A DNA stretch of 64,000 bases, from positions 19,254,922 to 19,318,921 of the forward strand of contig NC_092678.1 in NCBI RefSeq assembly GCF_964355755.1, given 5' to 3'. Shown in pieces: positions 45,301-57,169 of this stretch (position 1 is its first letter; each line of letters begins with the position of its first letter). Under the pieces are notes generated by a model. That model searched no databases, was not told the DNA's origin, and saw only the letters and a program-made list of their open reading frames with translations. A program made the position numbers and the translations under genes. The DNA is from Antedon mediterranea. Its lineage: Eukaryota; Echinodermata; Crinoidea; Comatulida; Antedonidae.

Positions 45301-47899
45301 TTCCGGTAATTCGCTTACTTTTGACGAACCAACGTCAATAAATACCACAGACTTAACACCCCGGCGTTGAGGGCCATGGTATACTGCAGTCTGTCTGCTA
45401 TCAGGATCATCTGGATGATAGGACCAGATTACCCTGACTGTATCAGACTTTGAAATTAAAAAAAAATCATTAAGTCGTCTGCAAAATATTTAAAATGTAA
45501 AGCTAGTAATTTAAATAAATGTGATTGCGTGTTCCTAGTAATTCGCATAAATGCAAAAAAAAACAAGCACGAATGTGCAATACTCGGGGTACAGCGAAAG
45601 AAGCTGTATACAGACGTATACAGTTAGAAAGTAAAGAAAAATAGGTTTCGCCAGGGCTCGAACCGGGACCTTCTGCGTCTTAAGCAGACTTGACAACCAC
45701 TACACTACAAAACCTCTTACATTAAAAATGTGGGTTACAGAAAGTGTTTTAATCCATTTAAATTACAAATAAATGGTAATAAGCACAAAGCAAAATAAAC
45801 ATGTGTAAAAGTGATAATTACCGATTACACAAAATAAGTATTTTAAAAAATAATAAAAATAAGATATACTCTGTATAATTATCATATTGCGTATACAGTA
45901 CTTTTCACCATAAAGTTAAAAAAAAAGGTTTCGTCCGGGCTCGAACCAGGTACCTTCTGCGTGTTAAGCAAACGTGATAACCACTACGCCAAGAATCCGC
46001 ATATAACCATATAACTACATAACGCTGTGGTGTGTGTCACACATTGTGGCTTCTTAATTAAACAAATTAATTAACAAAAAATTAAAAATCCGGCTCTATA
46101 GCTTTGAGGACATGTCCCTGTAGTATTTTCATGCCAAATCCCAGCTCAATACTATAACGAATAAGGGAGGAGTAGTACTTTAAAAATCGCACTTTTTACT
46201 CAATAGTGTCCATATGGAGGAAGAGGAGAAAATGAGTAAGTCCTAGACTCGGGTACCCCGAGTAAAAACACGAATGTGCGATACTCGGGGTGCAGCAAAA
46301 GAAGCTGTAATGACGTCATAAGGCGGGATGTGACGTCACATACACATCAATAACCTACCAAATACGGCTATATGGTACCATCTTCGAGACGTCATATGGC
46401 TGCATCCGGATTGAAATCTAAAAATCCGGCTCTATAGATTTGAGGACATGTCCCTGTAGTATATTCATACTAAATCCCAGCTCAATACTACAACTAATAA
46501 GGAAGGAGTAGTACTTTAAAAATCGCACTTTTTACTCAATAGTGTCCAGATGGAGGAGGAGAAAATGAGTAAGTACTAGACTCGGGTACCCCGAGTAAAA
46601 AATGAGTTATATATATATTGTCCATTCAATCTAGAAGTGGTTGTAATTGTGTATGTCGCGATTGAACCAATATCGAGCTTTCTTTTTGGACAAAAGTTAT
46701 TTGAGTCTTCCTGTCAAAATCAATATATAATAATCAATAATTTAATCAATAAAACAAATTATTGTAGGTAAAATATACTGGTATGCTACTGTAAGGTATA
46801 ATAAACTGAGATTTAAAAACAATCATTTAGGTGTTAAGGTTCAATTATTTTACACAATACTTACAGTTATATCGTAATCATTGACGTCACAGGTAACCAA
46901 TTTTCGCTGGTAGCCTATTGTTGTTAGACCATCAGCTTTACTACCGTATAACTTCTTATAATCCTGTAGTGCATCAATTTTAGGTTCTTGGTTACCAATG
47001 CCGTGTCGATCCTTTAATATAAAACTGTTGATTATAAGCCTAGGTCAACGTTTATATATTTTAAGCGACTTAAAAAGGTATTTATTGGATTAGGTTTTAT
47101 CTTAAAGGAAATGAGAGGATACTAGTCATGGTCAAATTTGATTGTATATCATTTTTAACACAGCTTTTTTTTTCATAGTTTTACATATTAGACTATTATA
47201 TTTCTATATGCATTGTTTACCAGTCTAAAATATAATTAAAAACTGTAACAATAATGATGAAAGCGTGGAAAACAATAAAGACATAATTTAAGACTTAACC
47301 AGTTGTCCAGAAGAATATTTTTTTACAGAAATCTACTGGCGCATTTTGACTTACACAATAAATAAATTCAAAAGCTCTGCTTTCATGGAGGATTCTGGAC
47401 TCTTTAGAAGCTCTACTCGACGCAATATGCCAACAGGGACAGTACTTTATAATAAAATCAGATTTAAAATATACGTAATCTGAAGCCAAATCTTTGTTTT
47501 TGGTCTTAATGTTCAAAATGCCATGGATCATAGCATTGGTATGACTTTGACTATATCGTTGCATTTTATAAATTCATGTTTTTATAAGCCAGAAATAATT
47601 CTTACCGAAATGAATGGTGTACCATCAACAACCCAAGCCATCATGATGTCTGCTCCTTTCATTCCTCCATTACTGTTAAGACCAATCCCAAAGTAGCCTG
47701 TAGTATTAGCACGAACCTCGAATATAATATTATCATCTTCAACTTTCCAAAATAATTGAACGTTTTCTTCGCTATCAAGAAACACGTTGTGATTAAATTT
47801 CATCTCACCAAACACAACAAGAGTGCAGAGCAAGAAAACCAGAGTATTCGACATTAGAGTCATTATTAACGAAAACAAAATCGATAAACTTCGTTTCAT
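39363..47899 (-). CDS. MOXD1: MOXD1-like copper monooxygenase, copy D (13 exons)
   Basis: Exons: 47606-47899, 46865-47011, 45268-45447, 44441-44527, 44096-44266, 43792-43894, 42834-43000, 42630-42687, 42034-42158, 41503-41562, 41173-41303, 40253-40406, 39363-39515. They join in frame to 609 residues. Signal peptide (MKRSLSILFSLIM), DOMON domain (exons 1-3), CuH pair in IVHHLVLKEC and His in TIHYNN (exons 5-6), CuM pair in LHAHLAG (exon 8) and Met in EEMC (exon 11) are all present. Exon 1 is of the B type; exon 13 matches C and E and ends in a hydrophobic tail (SLFTVFILAILPFI). Introns hold MITEs, a tRNA-like pair (intron 2), an expanded 37-bp minisatellite (intron 6) and a purine-rich tract (intron 8). 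The gene follows E by 1.2 kb and precedes C by 1.4 kb, each with its own start. Confidence 0.92.
39543..39924. mobile_element. MITE with TA target duplication, copy D intron 12
   Basis: The inverted ends start AGGCCCATTTACAC on both strands, flanked by TA. The equivalent intron in A', C and E is uninterrupted. Size and TA fit a Tc1/mariner-type non-autonomous element. Confidence 0.7.
41677..41812. repeat. MITE-like repeat (family 1), copy D intron 9
   Basis: Same position and sequence as the copy C insertion at 30195, so shared by descent. Confidence 0.7.
42300..42590. repeat. Purine-rich tract, copy D intron 8
   Basis: Plus strand is A/G-rich in gagaagaga-type repeats, homologous to the C and E tracts but of different length and pattern. 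Confidence 0.8.
43240..43665. repeat. 37-bp minisatellite, copy D intron 6 (about 11 units)
   Basis: Eleven units plus a partial one, with 'gcgccatcatag' and 'gtgccatcatag' variants mixed. Expanded relative to C (about 3 units). Confidence 0.88.
44997..45136. mobile_element. MITE, 140 bp, copy D intron 3
   Basis: Ends are inverted repeats beginning AAGC and containing TGGTTCCCACTA, flanked by TA on both sides. The equivalent intron in C lacks it. Confidence 0.75.
45644..45714 (-). tRNA. tRNA-like sequence, anticodon loop AAG (probable tRNA-Val-derived)
   Basis: The minus strand folds as a tRNA: acceptor GGTTTTG with CGAAACC, a GTGTAGTGGTTGTCA D-arm like eukaryotic tRNA-Val, anticodon stem TCTGC/GCAGA with loop TTAAGAC, and GGTTCGAGCCC in the T-arm (one mismatched stem pair). 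It is followed by a T-run, a possible Pol III terminator. An AAG anticodon would decode Leu, but the short variable arm does not suit tRNA-Leu. More likely a tRNA-derived repeat or pseudogene than a working tRNA. Confidence 0.55.
45927..45998 (-). tRNA. tRNA-Val(AAC)-like sequence
   Basis: Minus strand: D-arm GCGTAGTGGTTATCACG and anticodon stem TTTGC/GCAGA with loop TTAACAC, giving AAC (Val). The T-arm is GGTTCGAGCCC and a T-run follows. The acceptor stem has mismatches (GGATTCT against ACGAAACC). A tRNA-derived pseudogene is the safest reading. Confidence 0.55.
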
Positions 47900-48050
47900 G
47901 AACTCTTCAGAAAGATCTGCCAGTAAGAAGTACGGTAAACAACGTAAACGCTTTAACTAACTTTGAAAGGCCTTCGGTCTTCCGATGTTAGTGAGCTTTT
48001 GCATCGTGACGACGGACGTAGAAGAAAGGAGATCGTGATTATAGAAAAAA

Positions 48051-48060
48051 TGCGCATGCG
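48051..48060. promoter_or_regulatory. NRF1-like palindrome upstream of copy D
   Basis: TGCGCATGCG about 152 bp upstream of the D start codon, in the same context as in A and B. Copies C and E, which have a different first exon, lack it there. Confidence 0.45.
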
Positions 48061-49086
48061 TATTAGCCCAGTATACACTGTTCCGGACAACTTACAAAGA
48101 AGGTAGGTCACACTCTATACCTCGACACAGGTTTAGTTGTTTCTGAGTCCAGAAAAACTCGAAGATGTGTAGATCCAAGATAGTGGAAAATCCAAACCTC
48201 CCTAATATTTATTAGCTCTTAACCAGATTACCACTTTAAAATGGTCTTACACAAATAACAGATCAGAATTTACCCAATAGACGTGTTACATGCATCATAC
48301 CAATCTATCCCTCGCTATTTCTGCACATTTCCAAGTCGAGTAACTTGATACAAACAAACGGACAACAGCGGTTGATTTCAATATAGCAATGCTTCATGTG
48401 GTGCCAAGGACGATACAATAATTATTATAGGTATAGGTATATATATATATATATGTATGTATGTATAGAGGCACTTGATAAATTAAAATATATATATATA
48501 TATCTTATTTTCGGAGGCGCTTGACCTATTACAACATATGACAAATGTTTCTATTCTACCTTATTTGTGATAGCTGTATTTGTTGAAACTATTGCGATAT
48601 GAGACAAGGTAAATAAATATTGAAGGCTCTAAATATTTCGTTTATACAAGATATATATTCAAGTGACGTGAAATGATTGATGGTACAAAATATCTTTTTT
48701 TATTAGTATTATTTATAAAATCTGCGCATGCGTAAGTAGGCCTACAATCGTCAAACGAAAACAGTAACTGAATGGTATCGAAACACGGAGAATAGATAAA
48801 TGTGCGCAGAATAATTATGAAGACAAAAGGTAAATTTTAAGTTATATTTAAATTTTTTTAAATAATCCTCTGATCACCAAATTGTATTGACTAATATTAG
48901 GCATAGGTCATAGGACATGGGTTTGGTTTAATAGAAGTGTGTGTGTGTGTGTGTTTGTCCAACCAATGACGACCTTATGTCCTCAATCATGAGGAAGTTT
49001 AACAAAAAGTATAAGTAAAAAGTGTCATACATTGGACCTTCTTTTAAAAAGTAACAGACAGCATGTTATAGAACACTATAGCAAGA

Positions 49087-52000
49087 TTATATAAACGGTA
49101 AAATAGCTAAGATAAACACAGTAAACAAAGATCCCTTTGAACTTGTCGAACGGGAACACTTGTTTTCTTCAACAATTTCATTCTGAATGTCAATCAAATT
49201 GTCCAAACTTTTCGTCTCAACATAACCATATCGTCTCATCTATAAGAAACATATTATAAGTTATAATGCAATTGTGCCAAATAAGTTTTTAGATAGCGAG
49301 GTTTCATTTTCTACGGGGTGGAGACATTTATTTTACCACGCAAACGCAGAGTGTTGACTGGTAAATATTCTGTATACAAAGATCTATTAATAGCAACAAT
49401 TGATTAAATCAGGCATAGCGTCTACTTTCATCATATTCATCATTTTAGAAAATCTTTAAACACATTATTATTATTAACAGGTTTTAGTTTTATGAAATCA
49501 GAAGGGAAAATTTCGCTAATTGCAGTCATAGAATTTCATTTTAAGTATATCCCTCATGTAAACTGTATATAAACATTATAAGCATACCTCCTCTACAAAT
49601 TCATCCTCGTGAAATGCATTGTGACCAGAATGGTTTGTACAGCAAGACATACGGGGCGCTTCTTTCCACCACTTTCCTAAAATATCCACTCTTTCCGTTG
49701 TCCAATCTAACTTTTGTAAAGCTTCACTGAAGCTTTTGATGTTCCTAACATTAAGAAAACGGGAAGGAAAATGCTATTATGATAACTTATTACCATATTA
49801 AGCGCTAATTTAATGTATTCAATTGTTTTTTTTATTTTTATACAAAAATGCAGCTTACAATATAATTCTCCTAGTCTAGGTTCTATAATCCGTAAAACGA
49901 TAATCGTGCACATATGGCGCGTCATATTAGTTTCGGGCAAAAATATATCAAAAAGTGAGGATTCGCTGCGTGAGGCTCGTAAAGAAATATTAACTTGAAA
50001 AAGACAATAACTAGACTTGGGCTAACTCTATTTACCTCCTAATGTAAAAAGCAAGCCTTCTTTTGTATTTCGTATCTAACTTTATTATGCTACTTGCCAT
50101 AACTCTGTTAATTTCACGGCCGGTAGAGTGTTCAATTATTATTTACTAACATACTATAGTCGATAAAACTACAACGTAAGAATCTGCATCGAAAAGCATT
50201 GTGGGATAGAATCGGGGTGTTTTAAGTCATGAATTAGCACGCCCTCTACATATTAGAAAGGTAAAACATTGTCTGTAATGTAGAGGAGATAGACATACGG
50301 GACATTTCGACCCAGTACTTCCAATACAGTAATATATTATTTTCAATGCAAAATTGACAGACAGGAGGTTTTTGTGTATAGGTTTTCTGATAGTATGTAG
50401 GCCACGCCTAGTAAGTACAAATTCATACATACAAAAACATTCATCTGTACTGACTGGTAGATAATTGGATCATTCAAGCGGGGTTCTTCTTTTTAAAAAG
50501 TACAAACAAATTCTTTTTACAGTGCTCAAATATTACTCACTTTGTGACACCTAAATTAAGATTTTCTTCTAAAGTACTTGGCTGTGGAATACTGTAACAT
50601 TTTCCAGCATTAGCTTTTGGATAGTAAAATAAGAAAGCAAGGCACATTTCTTCCGATGTCGCCAATCCTCCCTAAAAAATTGCAATACGGTATTTGTTTT
50701 AATTTTATTATCTAGCAAACGTTGTTTACTAGGTTACAGCCAGCGATTCCTCTTGGTATTCGTCAACAGAATAACATTTTGGCACAGATGGCATTTTATA
50801 CATAATAGTTTCGTGAGCTCACTGCTACTAAAAATAGATTAAACCTTCTTTATGTTTTTGTCATACTCACATAAGTAACATTTGTTCTGCCCATTGTATT
50901 ATATGTACACTCTACTAATAGATCATCTTCCTGCACAGTTATATGAAATGAGATCAGTAAAGTAAGATAATTTATTAAGACTTACTTGCAAAAATTATAT
51001 TCATAAATACATTTTATAATTCTCAGAATTAATAAGTTCTGTCTGTCTCTGCTACACTACCAAACTCTATGTAAAGTGATGTTCCCATATATGGACACGA
51101 TGTTTTCACATCACTACCATATTAGGCACATCACATATTTTTTGTAAACTAGTTTGAAAGTGTAGAAAGAGCTACAGCAATAAATAAAGTTACCAAAAAG
51201 CGTATGATAATGTCATTATAATTTATATTTATATTGTTACTACATGTGTTATTGTTTATTGTAAATGTTTATTCTTATGGTGTTTTTATCCTTAAGGGCC
51301 ACAATGGAAATAAGTTTGACCTTTGGTTACTTTTTTGTGTTACCCTGAATTCATTCTTTGTATTTTTTTTTTTATGTTGTGTTATTTTATGAATTCGAAT
51401 AAAGAAATGAAAATGAAAAAATGTCGTGTAGGTTCTATGCTGTTTTCTAAAACTTAATTATTAGTATAAATATACATATTATGGCACAAGTCTAAACATC
51501 ATCATACAATATCTAAAAAAACTAAAACCAACTATATAAAACTCAACATAATTGTATTAGGCCTACCTTTTTTGAACAAGAAAATAATGTTACATTACCG
51601 GTTTTACTATCCAAGGCTCTTTTAGGTAACGGATTTCTTGAAGATCAAAGTCGTAGGTGGAATCTTTTGAAATTTCTCCAATGTATTTTCCGTTTCTATA
51701 ATGTGTGGCACGAATTCCAACTCCTGTAAAACAAGTAATTGTGTACAATTGTGGCATTTTATCATACTGTTTCGTTGACATTGATAGTTTGATGAAAATT
51801 TTAAAAACATTGTAGTATTTATAAATACTTTTTTTTAAATATCTAAATAACGTTGGTAAGGTAATCAACTGGATAGTTAAAAAAAGGGTTAGAAGAGAGG
51901 AGGGACGAGAAGAGAAGAGAATAGAAAGAATGAGAAGGGAAGGAGTAAACTTAGAGGAAAAGGGAGAAAAGAGGGTACAAGAGGAGAAGAGGGATGAGAA

Positions 52001-55000
52001 GAGCTTAGAAGAGAGGAGAGATGGGTAAGATGAAAGGAGTACTTAGAAGAGAGGATAACTGAGGAGAGAGGAGAGGTGAGTGGAGAGGAGATGAGAGGTG
52101 AGAATAGAGGAGGGATGAAAGGTGAGAAGAAAAGAGGATGAGAAGAGAATGGATGAGAGGAAATAAGAGGAAGGATGAATAGATGAGAAGGAATGATAGG
52201 TGGGGTGAAAAGAGAAGAGAGTTGTGAGAAGTGAGAATGAATGAGAAGATAATTCAGGGAGATTAGAAGAAAAAAATGGGTAAACAGAAAAAAATTGATG
52301 AGAGAAAGCTGTTGGAAGAGAGGAGAGGTGAAAACAGAGGAAAGTTTAGAAGAGGTAATGGGTGATGTTTGATGGTACTGCGACATGTAGTTTGCGTACG
52401 AAGAAAAACAACAAACCTGCTAAATGTGCATGGAGAAAAACACCAAATATCTTCATGTCGCCTTCTGTAAGTAGCTACAATATAAAAGTAGGTTTTTTGG
52501 ATAATTTAAAAAAAAAACTAACAGAAAACATGAAATAATAAGTGATCGCAATATCTACCTCTTTTAAACACCTTGTAGTACAGGCTCCGTAGACTGGAAA
52601 AGCATCTTGTTTTGGTGGGATTGGAAAAAATTTTGAAGTTGACACACCTACCGTCAGCATACTTGAATCATACTGCTGGATATTAGACGTGTAATAAATT
52701 CGAACACCAGAGTTATCGTAAACTCCTAAAACCAAACAAAGAGTAAAAATATCTCAGAAAGATGGTTCCCATCAATATTCCTCTGACGTCAATTACTGAA
52801 TACTGAATACTGAAATGCTTTATTTGTCCATCATCATCATAAAATAACAACAGAAATTCTTCTTGAAGATTGACAATTATTAGTAAAATAATAAATAGAT
52901 ATACAATAAAATATATTATGTACACACACATAATTGCACAAAAAAATATAAGTTATGAAACAAAAAAATTAAAAACAAAAACAAAATGTATTTGTACTTT
53001 ATTAAAACACTGGCTTCCTACAATAGAATAACGTTTACTGGTATCTCGTACTTGCAATGCTGTTTATTCATTACCTCATTCTAAAACGTAATGATGTGCA
53101 CGCATAAATAAATGTAACTAGCGCCATAATAGGATACTGCATAACATATTGTAACTAGCGCCATCATAGAATACAGCATAACAGATTGTAACAGTGCCAT
53201 CATAGAATACAGCATAACAGAATGTAACCAGTGCCATCATAGAATACAGCATAACAGATTGTAACTAGTGCCATCATAAAATAAAGCATAACACAATGTA
53301 ACTAGAGCTATCATAGAATACAGCATAACAGATTGTTACTAGTGCCATCACAGAATAGAGCATAATAGATTGTAACTAGTGCCATCATAGAATACAGCAT
53401 AACAGATTGTAATTAGTGCCATCATAGAATACAGCATGACAGATTGTGACCAGCGTCCCAGAATACATATTAACAATATTCAGTGGCGGATCTGCATTTA
53501 TAGAAGGTCCATAGGTTCTTTGCTATCCGTGAGACATAAAAATATATTCAACAATTTATTCAAACTCAATGAAAAACGATGTATTACCTTTACGTAACTG
53601 TGCATTATTGTAGTGAATTGTAAGTTGCAAAAACTTGACTGGATCTTCTCCAGCTATTTTATAACCAACGTTTTCTGGAAACTCTAAAGGCTGAATAAAT
53701 ACACTTGTTGTTAGCCACTAATTCAACCATTGACAAAAAAACAAGAACATTAGGTACAGTTCCTTTTCAATAACTTAAACCGAGACAGTTATTTTGAAGA
53801 AAACCATACGTTAACAGATTATTCTAGTGAAGTCAGTCATTGGAAAACAACAAGATTTTAGTACGAAAGCAATGACTTACCCCTCCCCCGACAGCCCATG
53901 CATAAATCATTTTAGAACACGCACTGTACTTATACATAGCATCAAAGTAGTGCAAACTCCTATTGCCAGTGATGTTTGTAAGTCCGTAGCATTCTTTTAG
54001 AACTAAATGATGAACGATTCCTTCATTACCAGGCTGAACGATAGGCTCAATCTACAAGAAATGTCGGTCAAATATATGTAAGTGTATTTAAACGAAACAT
54101 TTCTCATTAGAATAATCAGTAAAATGATTAGTCTTTTGAAACACGCTCTAAAAAATAGAATTGAACTTTGATATCTTCATCAGTGCTGTCATTCCCCTGA
54201 CCCATGTAATGATAATTATTATTCTTACCCGAATTACATGATGCGGTGTTGCAAGTTCGGGTATTTCACGGTGATTAGCCCAATATGTAGTGGCGGTATC
54301 TTCTGGTACAAGGACCTGAAAACATATACAGTAATCAAATAAGTTTCCGTGAGTGGGATGAAAGGGAAGTTATGGTTTGTGGAGAGATTGTCTCTGCTAG
54401 GGAAATAGTGGTGTTATATATACTAGAAGTATTTCGTATTTGTTTGTTTGTGGAAAGAACAATTGCCTTCATCATATTTCCAGAAGTCAATAACACAACC
54501 AGTCAAATCTGAAGAAATTTCATCTGCATGTATGTATACTTACATTGTCCATTAAAATATCAAAACTCTCAGTGCCTTCCGGTAACTCGTTTACTTTTGA
54601 CGAACCAACGTCAATAATTACCACAGACTTAACACCCCGCCGTTGAGGGCCATGGTATGCTGCCGTTGTTCTTTCGGGATCATCTGGATGGTACGACCAG
54701 ATTACCCTAACTGTATCAGACTTGGAAATAAAAAAAAATCATTAAGTAGTCTGAAAAATATTTGAAATGTAAAGCTAGTAATTTACATAAATGTGATCGC
54801 GTGTTCCTAGTAATTTGCATAAAATGATGCGTGTTTCTATTAATTTGCATAAAGTTGATTGCGTGTTCCTAGTCATTTACGTAAAGGTGATTTATTTAGT
54901 GTTTATTTGAGTTCGTAACCTTTTGTTAAAATAATAAATGTGTTGGTCAAAATGCAATAATGCATTCGAGTTGTTGTTTTATTGGCCATTGATGGTAACG

Positions 55001-55962
55001 GAAACTCCCCAACAAAGTATAAGAATTCACGTGACGAGATTAACAGTAGATCCACAAGTCTTGTTACCAGAACTTGGAATAAATAGGTTAAAGTCCATGC
55101 CTTTAATACAAATACATATAATTTTCATGATACTAAGCTATATACTATACGATTTTAAATAAAAAGACCCTTTAAGTAAAAAGTGAATAGCACATACTTA
55201 CAGTTATATCGTAATCATTGACGTCACAGGTAACCAATTTTCGCTGGTAGCCTATTGTTGTTAGACCATCTGCTTCACTTCCGTATAACATCTCGTAATC
55301 CTCTAGTGTATCAACTTTAGGTTCTTCGTTACCAATGCCATGTCGATCCTTAAATTACAATCTTTAGTTCGTAAAACTATAATTATGTAAAGATGATATA
55401 AAAAGCTCTGTCTACACTACCAAACTTTATGTGATAAAAAAAATGTGATGTGCCCATAATGGATATGATGATGTGTCATATCATTTGGGCACATCACACT
55501 TTTTTGTCAAACTAGTTTGATAGAGTGTAAGCATTATTTGGAAAGCAATAAAGACATACATAATAGAAGGAATACTCTTTATTTAATATATACTTACAGA
55601 ACATGCCTATTGATTTGTAAGAAATGTTAACTTTGTAAAATGTTATACCATAAGTAACCTTCTCGGAAATACAGGGCACAACCAGTGGAAAGAAATCGTT
55701 CCCTTACCGAAATGAATGGTGTACCATCAACAACCCAAGCCATCATGATGTCGGCTCCTTTCATTCCTCCATTACTGTTAAGCCCAATCCCAACGTATCC
55801 AGTTGTATTCGCACGAACCTCGAATATAATTGTATCATCTTCAACATTCCAAAATAATTGAACGTTTTCCTCGCTATCAAGAAACACGTTGTGATTAAAC
55901 GTTTTGTCACCGAAAACGCGTAGAGCGCAGAGCAAAAAAAGTAGAATACGCGTACGCGGCAT
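49087..55962 (-). CDS. MOXD1: MOXD1-like copper monooxygenase, copy E (13 exons)
   Basis: The most compact copy, used as reference. Exons: 55708-55962, 55202-55348, 54544-54720, 54229-54315, 53881-54051, 53588-53690, 52559-52725, 52417-52474, 51599-51723, 50871-50930, 50541-50671, 49588-49744, 49087-49239; 596 residues. Signal peptide to about residue 18 (MPRTRILLFLLCALRVFG); DOMON domain to about 165; CuH ligands His236-His237 (VHHLVLKEC) and His305 (TIHYNN); CuM ligands His384 and His386 (LHAHLAG) and Met459 (EEMC). Exon 12 has one extra codon relative to C and D (NIKSF). The protein ends in a Ser-rich stretch and a hydrophobic tail (SLFTVFILAILPFI), which may be a GPI-anchor signal. Expected to act in the lumen of the secretory pathway or at the cell surface; substrate unknown. 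An earlier in-frame ATG at 56037 is less likely because C and E share only the inner one by sequence. Confidence 0.93.
51036..51173. repeat. MITE-like repeat (family 1), copy E intron 9
   Basis: Same intron position as in C and D; ends are more worn ('gtctctgctacactac' and 'gtgtagaaagagct'). Confidence 0.65.
51215..51420 (+). mobile_element. LINE 3'-end or SINE insertion, copy E intron 9
   Basis: An ATGTC target duplication lies at 51210-51214 and 51421-51425, and the C and D introns lack the insert. It ends in AATAAAG, an A-rich tail and 'gggccacaatgg'-type sequence typical of a LINE 3' untranslated region. No coding part. Confidence 0.75.
51885..52375. repeat. Purine-rich tract, copy E intron 8
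   Basis: The longest of the three homologous tracts, built of gagaggagag and gatgagaag units. The 165-codon minus-strand open frame here is low-complexity Ser/Leu/Pro and not a gene. Confidence 0.82.
52791..52975 (-). mobile_element. LINE 3'-end insertion, copy E intron 7
   Basis: Read on the minus strand it ends with AATAAAGCATTTCAG and a short repeated ATTCAGT tail, as CR1-like LINEs do. The C and D introns lack it. Confidence 0.6.
53112..53458. repeat. 37-bp minisatellite, copy E intron 6 (about 9 units)
   Basis: Nine units plus a partial one of the same family as in C and D. Confidence 0.88.
55405..55532. repeat. MITE-like repeat (family 1), copy E intron 1
   Basis: Shares position and ends with the copy C intron 1 insertion at 34327. 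Confidence 0.65.
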
Positions 55963-56395
55963 TATCGGTAAAAATATCAACGAAAACTGCAGGACTGGAC
56001 AATTATGTACAAGTGCGTGATTTTTTACAGTGTGCAATGTTATACGCTTGGATTAATCATGATAATCTAGATAAGATACTTCCGATACTGTTTTTTACAT
56101 TACACGTTTTAAGAATATAGGCATGCATTGTTGCCGATGGGTGATCCTAAACCGGAAACGTTAGATTCATGGAATTATCATCAGGTTCATATCTTGGCTT
56201 TATTTGTCTGTCTTGGAGTTCCGATTTAGCCCATAACGTCCGAAGGCTGTATTCTTGAACACATTGGTAACTTCCCTAATATGTTCAGCTATCTAAATGT
56301 CGCCTAATTAAAAGTACACCTTAGATTTAAGATTATTAAACCTTCTTATGGAGTAATGCTAGGCTAGTCAAGTTAAAACGAATAATAACCAAATA

Positions 56396-56665
56396 TTGTC
56401 TAAGTTGATACATGGAGTTGACTCCATGGTTGATAGTTCCCGAATCTACTTTGACGCTTCGGAAGTTCATGATATTATGACACACTTTACTATAGTGTTT
56501 AGTGCCATAGTCATGAGAAAAAGTGGACGTCCGGTGGTTGTTGCAAAAAAAGGGGACATTCTGTATGTGGATCACAGGGTTCTTAAAGGCCTCTGTGAAA
56601 AGGTTACTATACCTTATTTCATAAATTATTTGCTGAATTTTGTTTTCACGATATTAAAAATATGA
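56396..56665 (+). other. Unrecognised 89-codon open frame
   Basis: A plus-strand open frame with a mixed, non-repetitive composition (MVDSSRIYFDASE, GRPVVVAKKGDILYV). I do not recognise a domain, and there are no clear splice partners. It lies just upstream of copy E, on the opposite strand. It may be chance or a relic. Confidence 0.2.
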
Positions 56666-57169
56666 ATTTCGGTATGTATTTACCATTTTATAGGGACGCT
56701 TTTTTTCTTCTGTAACAGGACTTACATTTTACTTCGCGTCTTTGCAAACGTGGTATTAAGATGACGAACCGGCTTAATAATATGTTACACAATATATACC
56801 AAACGTTTCGAAGACCAGACTTATTAGGCCAGGCATATTAGACCAGACATATCGAACCAACCAAAGGGTGTCCGGTATTGAAAGAGTTTACTGTAGTACA
56901 GTCGTATACAAAAAGTATTTTAACGATATTTTTTTGCAAACTTTAACCGTGCTATTACCTTTTTATGTTATTGCTAATCAACATTACAATTTTAAAAAGT
57001 AGGCCCCTATTATGTTTAATGTGGGTTTTATGTAAAATAATGCAAGTTTCTATTGTTTATCTGATATATCAATAAAAACATTTTTTGATTTTTGTATTAT
57101 TCTCATTTAATAATTGGTGGTTCTGTGCTAATATTATCTCTACAACGTTCAATATTACCAGGTTTTCTA

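Larger units (their letters stand above)
45550..46610. mobile_element. Composite insertion, copy D intron 2
   Basis: About 1 kb is absent from this intron in B, C and E. It contains two tRNA-like sequences and a tandemly repeated block: 'aaaaatccggctctatag' starts near 46083 and again near 46422, each ending with a 'ctcgggtaccccgag' palindrome (about 46247-46261 and 46582-46596). A 'cacgaatgtgc' block recurs at about 45571 and 46268. Confidence 0.6.

Noticed and set aside
51889-52386. 165-codon minus-strand open frame rich in Ser, Leu and Pro
   Set aside because: It is the translation of a purine/pyrimidine tract in an intron; homologous tracts in C and D keep no reading frame in common.
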